Shown here in pieces: positions 21,795-34,200 of a DNA stretch of 64,000 nt. The first letter of the stretch is position 1. Every line of letters begins with the position of its first letter. The DNA is from Datisca glomerata (lineage: Eukaryota; Streptophyta; Magnoliopsida; Cucurbitales; Datiscaceae), in assembly GCA_003255025.1 (NCBI GenBank), contig QANY01004032.1, forward strand, positions 937,166 through 1,001,165, in the 5' to 3' direction. Position numbers and translations under genes: made by a program. The notes beneath the pieces were generated by a model that saw only the letters and a list, made by a program, of their open reading frames with translations, was not told where the DNA came from and made no database searches.

Positions 21795-22790
21795 GAATTG
21801 ATGGGGATAACAATCAAAATAATGAGCAGACTACGCGAAGAAATAGTAGACGTTCTTGGACCAAAATAGAGGAAGCGGCGTTATTGGACATACTTGATGA
21901 AGTAGTTGCATGAGGGCATCGTTGTGATACTAGTTCTTTTAAATCTGGTACTCTAACGCTTATGAAGAAAAACTTGAATGAAAAGTATTTTAACTTTGGG
22001 CTAAAGCCTAATCCACATATTGAGTCCAAGTTAAGAAGATGTGAAAAAATGCATGGAATTGTTATTGACATGTTGACCAAGAGCGGGTTTGGTTGGAATG
22101 ATGTTAGAAAGTGTGTGGAAGTGGAGAATTATAAAGTATGGCAAGATTATGTGCATGTTGAAACTAATGTATGTTTATTTGCTGACGTCATGAATATGTT
22201 GTCATAATATTAACTTACAATAATTTATTATTCTTGTAGCATAATAAGGATGCAAAAGGATAGAAAGACAAGCCTTTTCCATACTATGAAATGCTTGCTC
22301 GCATATTTGGTAAGGATTGTGCAATAGGGCTTGGTGCTGAAACTCCTAATGATATGGTTGAGAACATGAACTGAGAGTACGGGGAGGCTAATATACATGA
22401 CATAGGTAAAGATTTCCCTACTTCTCCTCATTCAGTACCACAAAATTCAAGTTCTCAACAAAGTAACAAAGCTTAGTCTCAACTATTTGGTAAAAAGAGA
22501 ACAAGAGCATGGAGTAACTTTCATACTAACTTGAATCAGATTGCCAATGTTTTTGAGAAAATGTTTGGGAAGTCTTTTGAGAGAATGGAAACAATTAGTA
22601 GTGAAGTAATGGGTGATGATAAAATTACACTGACATTGCTGATGAGTTACAAAGTTTCGGGCTTTTAGTTGGTGATGAGATTGATGTCTTTACTCTCATT
22701 CTAGCAAAATCAGAAAATGTGTTGGCATTCAGATCTTTGAAGGACGAGCGCAAGCGAGCATTTATAGTAAAACTACCCCGTCAGAGATAA
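21795..22790 (+). pseudogene. PIF/Harbinger SANT/Myb-like DNA-binding protein
   Basis: The first exon (about 21800-22200) reads RRSWTKIEEAALLDILDEVVA, then FNFGLKPNPHIESKLRRCEKMHGIVIDM and GFGWNDVRKCVEVENYKVWQDYV, the Myb/SANT-like domain (PF12776 type). This is the second protein of PIF/Harbinger elements, which helps transposase reach the nucleus and ends. After an intron a second exon (about 22240-22790) gives KPFPYYEMLARIFGKDCAIG and a Ser/Gln-rich tail with FEKMFGKSFERME. Stops at 21912 (TGA) and 22370 break it. This plant domain also occurs in host genes, but the neighbouring transposase decides. Confidence 0.8.
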
Positions 22791-23000
22791 ATTTAAGCTT
22801 CCTTTCATACTTATTTTGTGGATACATGATCTTTTGTTAAATGGTGAATTAAAAATATTTGATGTGATGATTTTTTTGTGATGCCTTAGTGGATATGCAT
22901 TATAGGGAGCATATATGTTATATGTGATGCCTTAGTGGATGAGCATTATGTCGTGAACATGAAAGCTTATTTTGTGATGTCTTGGCGAATGTAAATTTTT

Positions 23001-23592
23001 GTATGAATATTATTATAAATTATGAAAATGAATGATGATGTTTCATGATCTTTTTTGAAGTGTTTTAATTGTTATTATTATTGATTGATTGAATGTTTAT
23101 TTTGTAGTTGAAAATGTTAAATAACATGTTAATGAATTTTAAAGAGACTTGTGTTAATTAAATTATGACAAACAGTTTTACAATAATTTAGTACTATGAT
23201 GTGTCAAACGTTGTACAAGTAATACAATTTTTTAACTAATACAACACAAAATACTGGTCATCATTATTTAATTCAACACAATATAATATAATACAATATG
23301 ATAAATTTAATATAGTAATATCTTGACCGAGTCCAATCATCATAAACGAGGCCAATGCATCATTCACGGTGTGGTTTACAATATACGATTCAAAAGTAAA
23401 TTTAAGCTCTAGGGTAAGGTTGGAATTTTCCCCAAATTAGATGCAACTTTGGACTTGCAGAAGCCTCTTGGGTTGTTGGGTCTTGACTCTTTGCAGCTCA
23501 GTTTCTGTTACTAGCAGTAGATGAGCTTTGGATCTATTGCAGAATTGGGTTGAACTAATAATAAAAACGTAATTAAGGAAGAACTTTGAGAG
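23001..23592. promoter_or_regulatory. upstream region of VPS8
   Basis: The sequence is AT-rich without a gene. It must hold the VPS8 promoter. I see no TATA box that I would defend close to the start. TE-derived sequence of the Harbinger element probably reaches to about 23000. Confidence 0.4.
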
Positions 23593-23676
23593 ATGATCAA
23601 GAAGCTCACCAACCGATCCACTATCTTCTATGGAGCTCGACCTGGATGCTTTCATTCACTCCCATCTCTCCAATGA
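23593..23676 (+). promoter_or_regulatory. upstream ORF overlapping the VPS8 start
   Basis: An ATG at 23593 opens a 27-codon frame that ends in TGA at 23674-23676, overlapping the VPS8 start codon at 23630 in another frame. If the transcript starts upstream of 23593, ribosomes using this ATG would pass the main start, so it could lower VPS8 translation. The transcript start is not known from the sequence. Confidence 0.45.
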
Positions 23677-25201
23677 CGAAGACGATGATGACCTCCTCTC
23701 TGTCCCTTATCGCACAATCGATGAGATTCTTAATGATTCGGATTCTTCCATCGCGTCTTCACCTGACACTTCCCCTCATTCTCCGGTTGCTGATCAGCAC
23801 CGCGCTTCTGTCACTAGTGACGACACCGTTTCTGTTTCTTCTTCTGTACTACCTTCTGAGTCTGCTCTTGAGGTGAGCCACAAGGCGAGTGAAGCGCCAA
23901 AATCTGCTCAATGGGACGAAAAGTTGGTTCAGTTGAGACCGGGTTCGAATTCTCGCGCGAAGGTGGGTGAATTCTCCGACGATCCATTTCGAAGGATTTC
24001 GCGTCCCTTGCCATCGTTGTTTGGTGGTGTTAGATCGAATGCTAAACCTGGGGCAGCACTTGCGGCTGCTGCTGCGGCTTCTCGGTCAATTCCCACCCCG
24101 CACGCCGCAGCGATCAAGTCCAGGAGGGCCGTTAGTGGGGGTTTGCAGAAAGTTCTGGACGGTGGAGAGCTCACTTCTACTCTTGGCGATGATTCTGAGG
24201 TTGCTTCTGGTGGATTGGGTTCTTCAAATGGCGATTTTAGTGCGTCTGGTGAGAAGTTATTGGATAATGATGAAAGATTTTCAAATTATCAGGCCGCTTT
24301 GGTTGATGTAACTAGTAGCTTTTCAGTGACAGATGGGGTCCAGGGTGGTACCGATCGAAGTGGTGTTGTTTTTATGGGTAACGATTTGGAAAGTGAAGCA
24401 GAGCAAGCATCTGAGGCTAATGATTTGAGAGTTTCTAATATTGTCGGTGAAGAATTGGGGAGTCCAAGAAGCTTGGTTTCAAATTCGAATGCGGAACCGC
24501 AGCATGAGCCCTCAAGATACACTGAAGACGAAGGGAATATTGACGGGAAATCAACAATTCTTCTTTCATCAGAAGTAAAAGTTGGAAATGTTGTGTCTGC
24601 TTCGGCAGATGAGAAAGTTAGTGGCATGGAAGAGACTTCAAAATTGGTAGCTACTTTGCCTGAATCTGGTAAGAGTGGAAGGATTGAAGTGGACTCCAAA
24701 ACTATAGAATCAGAAACACAGGCTTTACAGGAAAGTTCTCCTGGATCAAAGGATGATGAGCTGGATCATGGCGATGAGGATGCCAGTTCAATGAGCGACA
24801 TTAATGAACTAGTGGAGGAGAGAATTGGGCAATTAGAGAATAAGAGGATTGGTAGAAAAGCGGAAAAGAGGTCCAGGTCCTCTATGAAACCCCTTGAATT
24901 GGCTGAAGAACTCGAAAAGAAGCAGGCTTCCACTGGTTTGCATTGGGAAGAGGGTGCTGCTGCTCAACCAATGAGGCTAGAGGGTGTCAAAAGGGGTTCA
25001 ACAACGTTAGGCTACTTTGACGTTGAAGCTGACAATATTATTACAACAACAATCTCATCCCAGACATTTAGGCGTGAACATGGTTCTTCTCAAGTCTTGG
25101 CAGTTCATGCGAATTATATTGCCGTGGGAATGGCGAAAGGGGTTATTTTTGTCTTCCCAAGTAAATACTCTGCTCAAAACGCTGACATTATGGATTCAAA
25201 G
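23630..25201 (+). CDS. VPS8: VPS8 exon 1: disordered N-terminus to start of propeller
   Basis: The exon encodes residues 1-524. The start MELDLDAFIHSHLS is the conserved opening of plant VPS8. It is followed by acidic and Ser-rich sequence, a run of Ala (about residues 142-150) before IPTPHAAAIKSRRA, a charged coiled-coil-like stretch (about 385-430), and SSQVLAVHANYIAVGMAKGVIFVF, the first propeller blade. The donor is AAG|GTTGCT, a weak but acceptable plant donor; reading on would stop at 25220. Confidence 0.92.
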
Positions 25202-28200
25202 GTTGCTCTTAATACAATTTAATCATATAGCTTCTTAATGTTAGTGCCTTTGATGCTTTCCTTTGAAACAAAACATCATCTTCACATTGGCTTTTCTTGC
25301 TTACATCATCTTTTGTTGCCCTCCTTGAAGCTCAACTATAATTTGAGATATAATTATTGTAAGAAAGAGTTAGTTGTAGGTTTATGTTATGTAAACTGAA
25401 GTGCTTTCTTTTTCAGGCCACAGAACTCTACTCAGATTTTGAACCCTAAGCAGTTCTCATTAATTTTTTCACTATTTTGAATCAATGATGCTGTACTAAA
25501 TTCAGAAAAAGATTTGATGAAAGAGTTTTCCGGAGGTTGTATGGACTAGCTCTGTGTGTGTGTGTGTGTGTGGAATATAAAAACGATATGCATATGCTTT
25601 CATGAGAGTATCTGAATCCTTGTCTGAATTTGCTTTTTCATCAATGCCTTCTTTATTTTGTTTCTTTACATTTGTCAATTTTCCTCCTGAACATAGGCCA
25701 CAGTATTGAAGTTTTGAGCAATCTTCTTCTTATTCAACCCTTGAAATGCTGAAAGCTTCAACCTCCTGAGCTACTTTAGGATAGAAGCCCCTGAACGGAA
25801 TAGTATTTCATTGAAGCGGTGTGAGATATACCATGTTATGGAATTGCTTGCCATTTTCTCCAAGGCGCTTTTAATGATGAGAAAATTTGTGGCTAATAAA
25901 AGTACTCTTATGGAAGTAGAGTGCCCATGACCGTCTTAGAGAATTGGACATTCTATTGAAGGATCTTATATAGTAATGAAAGTTTGTACGTGCATAATAT
26001 CTGATACCGTATTATCTTGTGAAGCTGATACCTACATTATTGACATCATCCCTATTCCAAAAGTAATTTCATCCTTGATTCATATTTTGATTTGCTTAGT
26101 GATGGTTTTCCTGTATAATTCCAGTTTTTGATGCTTGGATTGCAAGGAGATCGGTCTAATGCGGCAGTAACTTCTATATGCTTCAATCAGCAAGGAGACC
26201 TGCTCCTAGCTGGTTACAGCGACGGCCATGTTAATGTTTGGGACGTGCTGAGGGCATCTGCGGCAAAAGTTATATCTGGAGAACATACAGCCCCAGTTGT
26301 ACATACATTGTTTCTGGGGCAGGATTCTCAGGTTACTAGACAGTTTAAAGCTATTACTGGTGATAGTAAGGGTCTGGTTCTGTTACATGCTTTCTCAGTG
26401 GTTCCCGTTCCTTTACTAAATAGGTTCTCCGTTAAAACTCAGGTAGTACATTATTTTGCATGGATCAGTTACACATGTTTTGGGCTTGGTATTGAAATCT
26501 TTATTCAAAAATGATGTATGAATCTCAATAAATCAGTTTCCCAAATTGATTCCTGATGTTAATTTACTGAAATAGTGTCTTCTTGATGGACAAAGAACGG
26601 GCACAGTACTATCAGCTTCACCACTCCTTTTTGACGATTCTTGCGGAAGTGCTTTGCCATCCTCTCAGGGAAATGGCACAGTTTCCACCAGCAGTATTAG
26701 TAGCATGATGGGAGGTGTTGTTGGAGGAGATGCAGGATGGAAACTCTTTAACGAAGGATCTCCTTTGATTGAAGAAGGCGTGGTGATATTTGTCACCAAT
26801 CAAACTGCTCTTGTGGTATGAAGCACTCAGATGATAGCATAAATTCCATATATTATTCATATTGGAAACTGTGTATACTTCAGGTCTTCTGTTCATAATG
26901 TTTTAAAGCCATTTCTCCTCTGTTAGGTGAGGCTTAGTCCCACTTTAGAAGTTTATGCACAGCTTCCTAAACCAGATGGAGTTCGGGAAGGTTCTATGCC
27001 GTACACTGCTTGGAAATGCACTACACAGTCTCGCAGTTCACCTGGTGGTACGCATTTAATATATACTGCATGATAATAGAAAAAAGCCTGAAGTTTCTCT
27101 GTCATTATTGAATTGAAATAGATGTTGGTTGTTAAATTGAATCTATTTCATTAACAAAAAAACTAAAAGGATTTTGTTTGACCAAAAATTTTGACTAACC
27201 AAACAACCTGGTCAGGTTTTGCTCATCAGTTTAACAAATACAATATGCGCCCACCATAACAGCCTCTACTGGCACCAGAATTCTTTCTATTGCCACCATA
27301 ATTAGGTGTTAAGTGAGACAATATCCTATCAGCAGTCCCACAAAATGTATCAATTAAATTTCTAACATAAAAAATACTGATTGGGTTTTCACTAATCTCA
27401 TTTTGAGCTATTTCTGGGTTTCCAAATGGACTATTGATACAATTTCCTGTTCATGACTCTAGTCTAAGGTTTGAGTTTCTTGCAGAAACTGCTGAAGTCG
27501 TTGAAAGAGTTTCTTTGCTTGCAATTGCCTGGGATCGAAAAGTTCAGGTAGCAAAGTTGGTCAAATCAGAGCTGAAAGTATATGGCAAGTGGTCTCTTGA
27601 CAGTGCAGCCATAGGCGTGGCTTGGTTAGATGACCAGGTATCTGTCATTATCATTTGTTGTAATGAATTTATTTGAGATTGTTGGGGACAATTGTCCTCT
27701 TTCAATACATTATTAGTGCTCCTGATGGACATTCGAAGACGGGCTGAAGAATCTGTATAGGCTTAAGCACCACATGCACAATAAAATGATCATTGAGAAC
27801 AGTTCACTTGATTTTAGACTTGAGGTTCATGATTTGAAATCATTTGAATTGTTTGAAATTTACGTCATTGTGCTTAATTTGGCAACTTTCATGTTATTGT
27901 TAGGCCCTCCTTGTAGTGAAAAGAGAGGCCATTGTGTTGAACTCTTAGTCTAAAAGGAAAAGAAACCTAAAAGGTACATCATCTATTAACTTTCTTCCTT
28001 TTGAACTACAACAAAAATAAACATCTTACAAGTGAGAAGTTGTTTAACTTTGAGGTCCTTAAAGGTGCTTGGGGAGAGGGGGATGGGTTGGCACTTGTTG
28101 GAACCTGGTTTTGCATAGAAATTTAATGACTGGGAGTTTCAAGAGCTACAGGATTTTCCGAATGTTGTTTCATACCGATTTAATCGTGGGGGAGCTGATT

Positions 28201-31200
28201 TGGTTTGCTGGAACAAGACCGGGAAGCCCTTCTTTTGTTTTCGCATGACTTAGGTGGGGATTCTTTTCCTTGGAGAAGTATTTGGAAAACTAAAACGCCT
28301 CCTACATATGCTTTTCTTTTCTGGAGCACTGTGTGGGAAGCAAGCCTCACTGTGGACTAATAATCACCATTTCCTCCACTGTTCTTTTTCTTGGACCCTT
28401 TTTTGCGGATAACTTTTGGATGCACTTCATATTAAATGGGGTTTGCCTTAATTTCAATTTTTGCTGGAAGTTTTTAGGTGGAGGAGTTTTGGACACCCCT
28501 TTTGGAATTCAGTTCCTCTGGCTCTCTTTTGGCTTATTTGGAGGGAGAAAAATCTTAGAACTTTTGGAGGGATAGAAATCACAAATCTTAGTTTTCTCTT
28601 GGTTTATTAGTTTGTTAAGAGAGTAGCTTGGTTGTTTATCACTTTGTTTTTTTTAGAACAACCAGAATATCAGCCAGCAGGCTCTCTTTAGATCCTCATT
28701 ACTAGGTTGTAATTACCTGTTCTCGGGGCTTTTTCTTTATACATATATCACTTACTAAGAAAAAAAGGACAGAAAATAAGTCGCTCCATACCATAAGAAT
28801 TCATTTTTTTCATAATTCTTTTCCAAGGTCCTATCATTTCTTCCCCTTTCAGACTTCTAGAAAACTGCTAAAAATTGAGCACTTTCAAGGAGTGCGTTCT
28901 CTCTCATGAATGAAAGGCTATATGAAATCCATTTAAGCAAGGAAAGAGAGTGCTTTAATTGAATACACAAAAAAAAATCAAACTCCTGGATCAATTTCAA
29001 CTACATTTTCAAATATCAAGGGAAAACAACTAGAGTATAAACATTTTCTTCTCCTTTGAAGCATATCCCACACCTTCCTTATCAGTAAAAAGTGGTATGT
29101 TATTCACATGACGGCCCCAAGATATCAGGTAAAGGAAAGTGAAAATTTTCAAGCTATCCATAAAAGAATTCATTAAGGTTTTTCTGGCTAAATGAATTGA
29201 CTGCTTCGCGAAAAAAAAACAGAATTTTTCCTCATCAATGGGATTTCCAACCTCTCAACTCTTGAGTTTATTCCTTGCCAATCACACCAAACTATTGGAG
29301 GGATTGAAGTGCAAATCCTATGCTAGACCCATAGGCTGCAAATGCTCTTCTAGCATTCTCAAATGCCAGATTTCTGAAGGAAGCATAACGCCTACTACAT
29401 GCTTTTCTAGATGCACCAGCCAAACAAAACCTGCACATTTGTAGGAGTTCCATTCTCTAGTAGCTAGTCGCCTTTTACCTTGTAGGACTTCCATTCTCCA
29501 AACTTTTGAATTGGTCAGAGTGCGGATCGAGATCGTTCACTCAGAGAACTAAAACAAGTTTCACAAGAGAATTAACTAAGAAGTTTGTCCAAAAGACTTT
29601 ATCTGATACAGATGTGTTCTAGTGTGTTACCTATCATTGAAGTAAAGCCATAAACTTAAAGAGTCGTCTTGCACTCAATCCTACTCAAAGACGTGTTCCA
29701 TGAAGTAGCAAGGATTAAACAACCTCTATGCGTTATGATTGAACAGTAGTAGAATTATCACATTTCCAAACATGTTGATACTATTTTGTCTATATCCCTT
29801 TTCTTATTTAGATTCTCTGCTTGTAGTAAGGGTTATTTGAGAAGTTTGACTGAGTGCTGTATGCTCGTGCAGATGCTTGTTGTTCTAACAATGACCGGAC
29901 AAATCTGTTTGTTTGCAAAGGATGGAACTGGGATTCACCAAACGAGTTTTGCTGTAGATGGTTTTGGATGGGATGATGTAGTTTCATATCATACTTTCTT
30001 CATCAATAGCTTCGGGAACCCCGAGAAGGCTTATCACAATTGTATAGCTGTAAGAGGAGCTTCTATATATGTACTTGGATCTGTGCATCTTGTTGTTTCC
30101 CGCCTTCTCCCATGGAAGGAGCGTATTGAGGTGTTACGGAAAGCAGGTGATTGGATGGGTTCCCTGAACATGGCAATGACTATATATGATGGACATGCTC
30201 ATGGAGTTGTTGACCTCCCCAGATCCTTGGAGGCTGTACAGGAGGCTATAATGCCATACTTGGTTGATTTGCTTTTATCGTATGTGGACGAAGTATTTTC
30301 CTATATTTCAGTGGCATTCTGCAACCAACTAGGAAAAATGGAGCAAATGGATGACCCAAGTAATAGAAGCTGTGTTGTGCACTCTGAAATAAAAGAGCAA
30401 TATTCTCGTGTTGGTGGAGTTTCTGTTGAGTTTTGCGTTCATATTAAGAGAACTGATTTACTTTTTGATGAAATTTTCTCCAAGTTTGTGGCTGTTCAAC
30501 AGAGAGGTATAATCATATGACATACATTATTCTTGTATTAAATGCTTGTTTTAATGGTTCTCTCTGAAAAGTGAGGTTGTATCTTTAGTTGACTATGAAT
30601 TTCGTCCTAAGTATAAAGGCATCCTCATGATACATCATGATCACTCCTTTTGCAAAAAGGTTATGGTTAATTGGAAGGGATTTCTGGGTGGAGGAGGGGG
30701 GCCAGGGATGGGTAAATAGATTTGATTGTCTTTTTTGATACCATTGTTGTAGTGAGTGGTCTCTTGACTCGTCTTGTGGGTAGTTCTCCTCTCCCATATT
30801 TAACTCTTGTAGTGGGGCTTTTTGCAATATTCATTGCAATAAAGATCCTTACCGGAGATTGGTTCGACCTAACTTTACTGCAACAGCTGCATTTGAAGTG
30901 AGAAGATTGACTTAAGTGTTAGTATACTCGATTCTGCAAAGTTTCTTTGACCGGTTGATTTTACGCTTTTCTCTTCAGGTCATATCTAATTAAGAGGGGG
31001 GTTAATGTGATGATAGTACCAGCATTTTATCCTGGCATTGCTTCTGGCTTTGACTTTTACATCCTCACCTAATTTTGAATCATTAGTTGGTCTTCGACAA
31101 CGCGCCTAGACAAGCTCATAGGACCATTATGGCTCATTTGCGTTCATAGATTGTTTATATAGCAAAGGTTAAGTATTAATATCATAATTATCATTGTATG

Positions 31201-34200
31201 AAAACTCTATGAAGGAAATTGCAAAACAAAAGGCACATTGCATACAAAAATAAGGTGATGTCATTGTCCAGTAATGTTGAGCCTTTCTTTTTCACGAGCA
31301 ATGTTGTAATTTGCTTGTGAAGTATGTACATTGTTCTCTAATGTGACTCTCTACACGGGACTGAAGTCTTCACCGACCTTTTAATGTTCTCTTCTTAAAT
31401 GTATTGATCTTCCTCTTTCATTAATTATAACAAGATTATCTATCTTTGTCACAAGTAGACACATTTTTGGAGCTTTTGGAACCATATGTATTAAAGGACA
31501 TGCTTGGATCTCTTCCGCCAGAGGTATTGTCAGTATTGAAGTGTTCTTCCACAATCTCCCTCTCTTGCTATATTGGGAAATAATATGCAGATAGTTATTC
31601 TTTTTCCTAATTCTGAAGATTATGCAAGAACTGGTGGAGCATTACAGCCATAAGGGGTGGTTGCAGCGTGTAGAACAATGTGTCCTTCACATGGATATTT
31701 CTTCCTTGGATTTTAATCAGGTTCATAACTTCAAAAATTTCCCAATGACCGACCAAAAAAATTTTCTAATGATTTTTTGTGTTATGTAACTATGAATCTA
31801 ATATTGATTTTTTTTTTTGCTCATAGGTTGTTAGATTATGCCGGGAACATGGATTATATGGTGCATTGATTTATCTTTTCAACAAAGGGCTAGATGATTT
31901 CAGGGCACCTTTAGAGGAGCTGTTGGTAGCATTACGTAATAGTCAAAGAGAAAATGCTTCTGCCCTAGGGTATGTCGTGATTGTCAAGTCTAATCCATTG
32001 ATTGTTGAAGATTTTTACATATCTCTTTTTTACAGTTACAGTTTTTATAATTTTATATATGCGAATGTGACAGTATTCATTCCTTCACTGTTTTTGTGGT
32101 TGATGAAGTAGCCGATTTTCTGTTTCTTAAACGCTGAATATTGATTAAGAAAAAGTTTCGTGCATGACGATTATATTTTGATTTATTTTAACAGACTTCT
32201 CTATGGGAATATCGTATACTATTCATTTTAAGAACCTTCCAGTAAGAATCATTAGCCATAAAAATTTCAGCCAGCTAGTGAATTTATTTGCTTTGGATGT
32301 GCAGTGACCATACATGCATTATTACTTTCTAATATCTGTAATATCCTTTATTGAGAATTTCATTCTTTAATATTGTTTCTTTCTCAAAAGAGTAAAGGAG
32401 AGAGAGAGAATGGTAAAGTTTACGTCATGAGGCATTTTTAACTTGTTCAGTTGATAACATCCAAATCTATAACGGATCACAGTAGACATTTCTTCAAGTA
32501 TAATTTTTTTTTTCGCTTAATAAACTTTGAGTGTTAATGATATTCTTTTTGTCACTTATTGACGTTTGCATTAATATTAATGAAAGATATTGTACAAAAT
32601 ACATCCCTGGTATTTAATCATCCCGTTTCCTTTAATTTATTTTTTGTCTCATTCTGCCAGCAATGCCTCTTTAAAGTATTCACCTGTTGTTTTTCTTCTT
32701 TGTACAGGTACAGGATGCTAGTTTATCTGAAGTATTGTTTTTCAGGTCTTGCTTTCCCTCCAGGTATGACTTGAGTAACTGTTGGTAGAGTACTTCCAAT
32801 TGAAATGTTACAGGGTTTTTCCAATGAACTCTTCTTGATAAACTAAATATATTTGATAAGTAGCGGACGAGAATTTTCATTTCGAATCATGATATTGTTG
32901 AACTTAGCTAATCTGCCACATGGATGTCTGTGTAGGATAATCAATTTCCTGGGTATAAAATATGTTGTAGCTTAACATTTTCATAAACAACGTTTTTCGT
33001 AAACTTTCCAGTCCTGACCTGCACTCTACTTTTTTTGGTAAGTCTTGACATGTACTCTATGATCCAGTCGTATCAATTTTTTTGTCTTATCACAATGTTA
33101 AACCAAGTAGTTGGACTAAATTCTATGCTTGAATGAGTATGCTGAATTTTAACACTTCAAAGAAACCAGATGGAATGAGTTATGATGAAGTGAAGCTGGC
33201 TGCTCCTCTATGTAACGTGTCTCGAGTTGTATCAATTTTTAGCTTCACTAAAGGATTGTTGGAAACTAAAAATTGAGTGATGTCTCTCTGCAGGACAAGG
33301 AACTCTTTCACCTTCACGTTTGCCATCTCTTAAAACAGAACTTCTAAAATTTTTATTGGAGGATGCTGATGCCCGCAATTCAAGAACAGTTTCTAGCTTA
33401 TCATCTGAAAAAGGATATCTGAACGTGTACCATCTATTGGAATTAGATATTGAAGCCACTTTAGATGTTTTGAGATGTGCTTTTGTCGACGCTGAAATCC
33501 CAAAGGCAGAATCTTCCTTGCATGATAGAGATGATGCAAGTCTGGATGTGGAGAAAAACGGCAGTTCGATCATTGGAAATCAGAATTTATTGCTTCAGAA
33601 TATTGTTGACGCTCTTGTTCATATACTTGGCAATGATGTCTCCCAAACAGATGGGTGGCCTTCCAAGAAGGATATAGGTCATTTGTTTGAGTTTATTGCA
33701 GAGTATGTTGCACGTGGGAAGGCTGTTGTCTCGAAAGGTGTACTGAGTCAGATACTGGAGTACTTGACATCAGAGAGTGATTGTCTACCAAGAAATAGCA
33801 AACAAAGTATAACTTCAAAAAGAAGGGAAAAGCAGGTGCTTGCCCTTTTGGTAGTAGTGTCTGATAACCATTGGGACACATCTTATGTATTAAGTTTATG
33901 CGAGAAAGCACAATTTTACCAGGTAACCTTTTAGGTAAAGTAATAACTTTATTTATTCTACTACTATGATATCATTTTGGAAGCATGCGATATATAGTAT
34001 TTTCTAATTGGTTTATCTGTGCTTTGAATCTTTCTCATTGTCTGTTAGGTTTGTGGCCTAATTCATACAGTCAGACATCAATATGTAGCTGCTTTGGACA
34101 GCTATATGAAAGATCTAAATGAACCCATTCATGCCTTCTCCTTCATCAATAAAATCTTACTAGAGTTGACTCTCAATGAATACGCTGCTTTTCGATCTGC

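Larger units (their letters stand above)
19387..23000 (+). mobile_element. PIF/Harbinger DNA transposon, decayed
   Basis: Both genes of a plant PIF/Harbinger element are present on the + strand: a DDE transposase (20275-21480) and a SANT/Myb-like protein gene (21800-22790). The left boundary is marked by nested inverted repeats (TTAGTCCCA...TGGGACTAA, 19387-19448). The right boundary is not found; 3' sequence with a short repeat (about 22870-22950) is included provisionally. Direct relation of the left repeat to the element's terminus is inferred. Confidence 0.75.

Noticed and set aside
21800..22790. SANT/Myb-like frame as a host gene
   Set aside because: It sits directly after a Harbinger transposase and has in-frame stops; it is the element's second gene.
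23586..23876. Second long frame overlapping VPS8 exon 1
   Set aside because: A Leu/Ser-rich shadow of the GC-biased VPS8 exon; the VPS8 frame has family similarity over its full length. Only the short ATG-initiated uORF is kept.
24289..24699. 136-codon minus-strand frame in VPS8 exon 1
   Set aside because: Antisense shadow of a conserved coding exon.
28333..28575. 80-codon frame as a host gene in intron 5
   Set aside because: Its alternate frames read an L1 ORF2 tail; the frame itself is a by-product.
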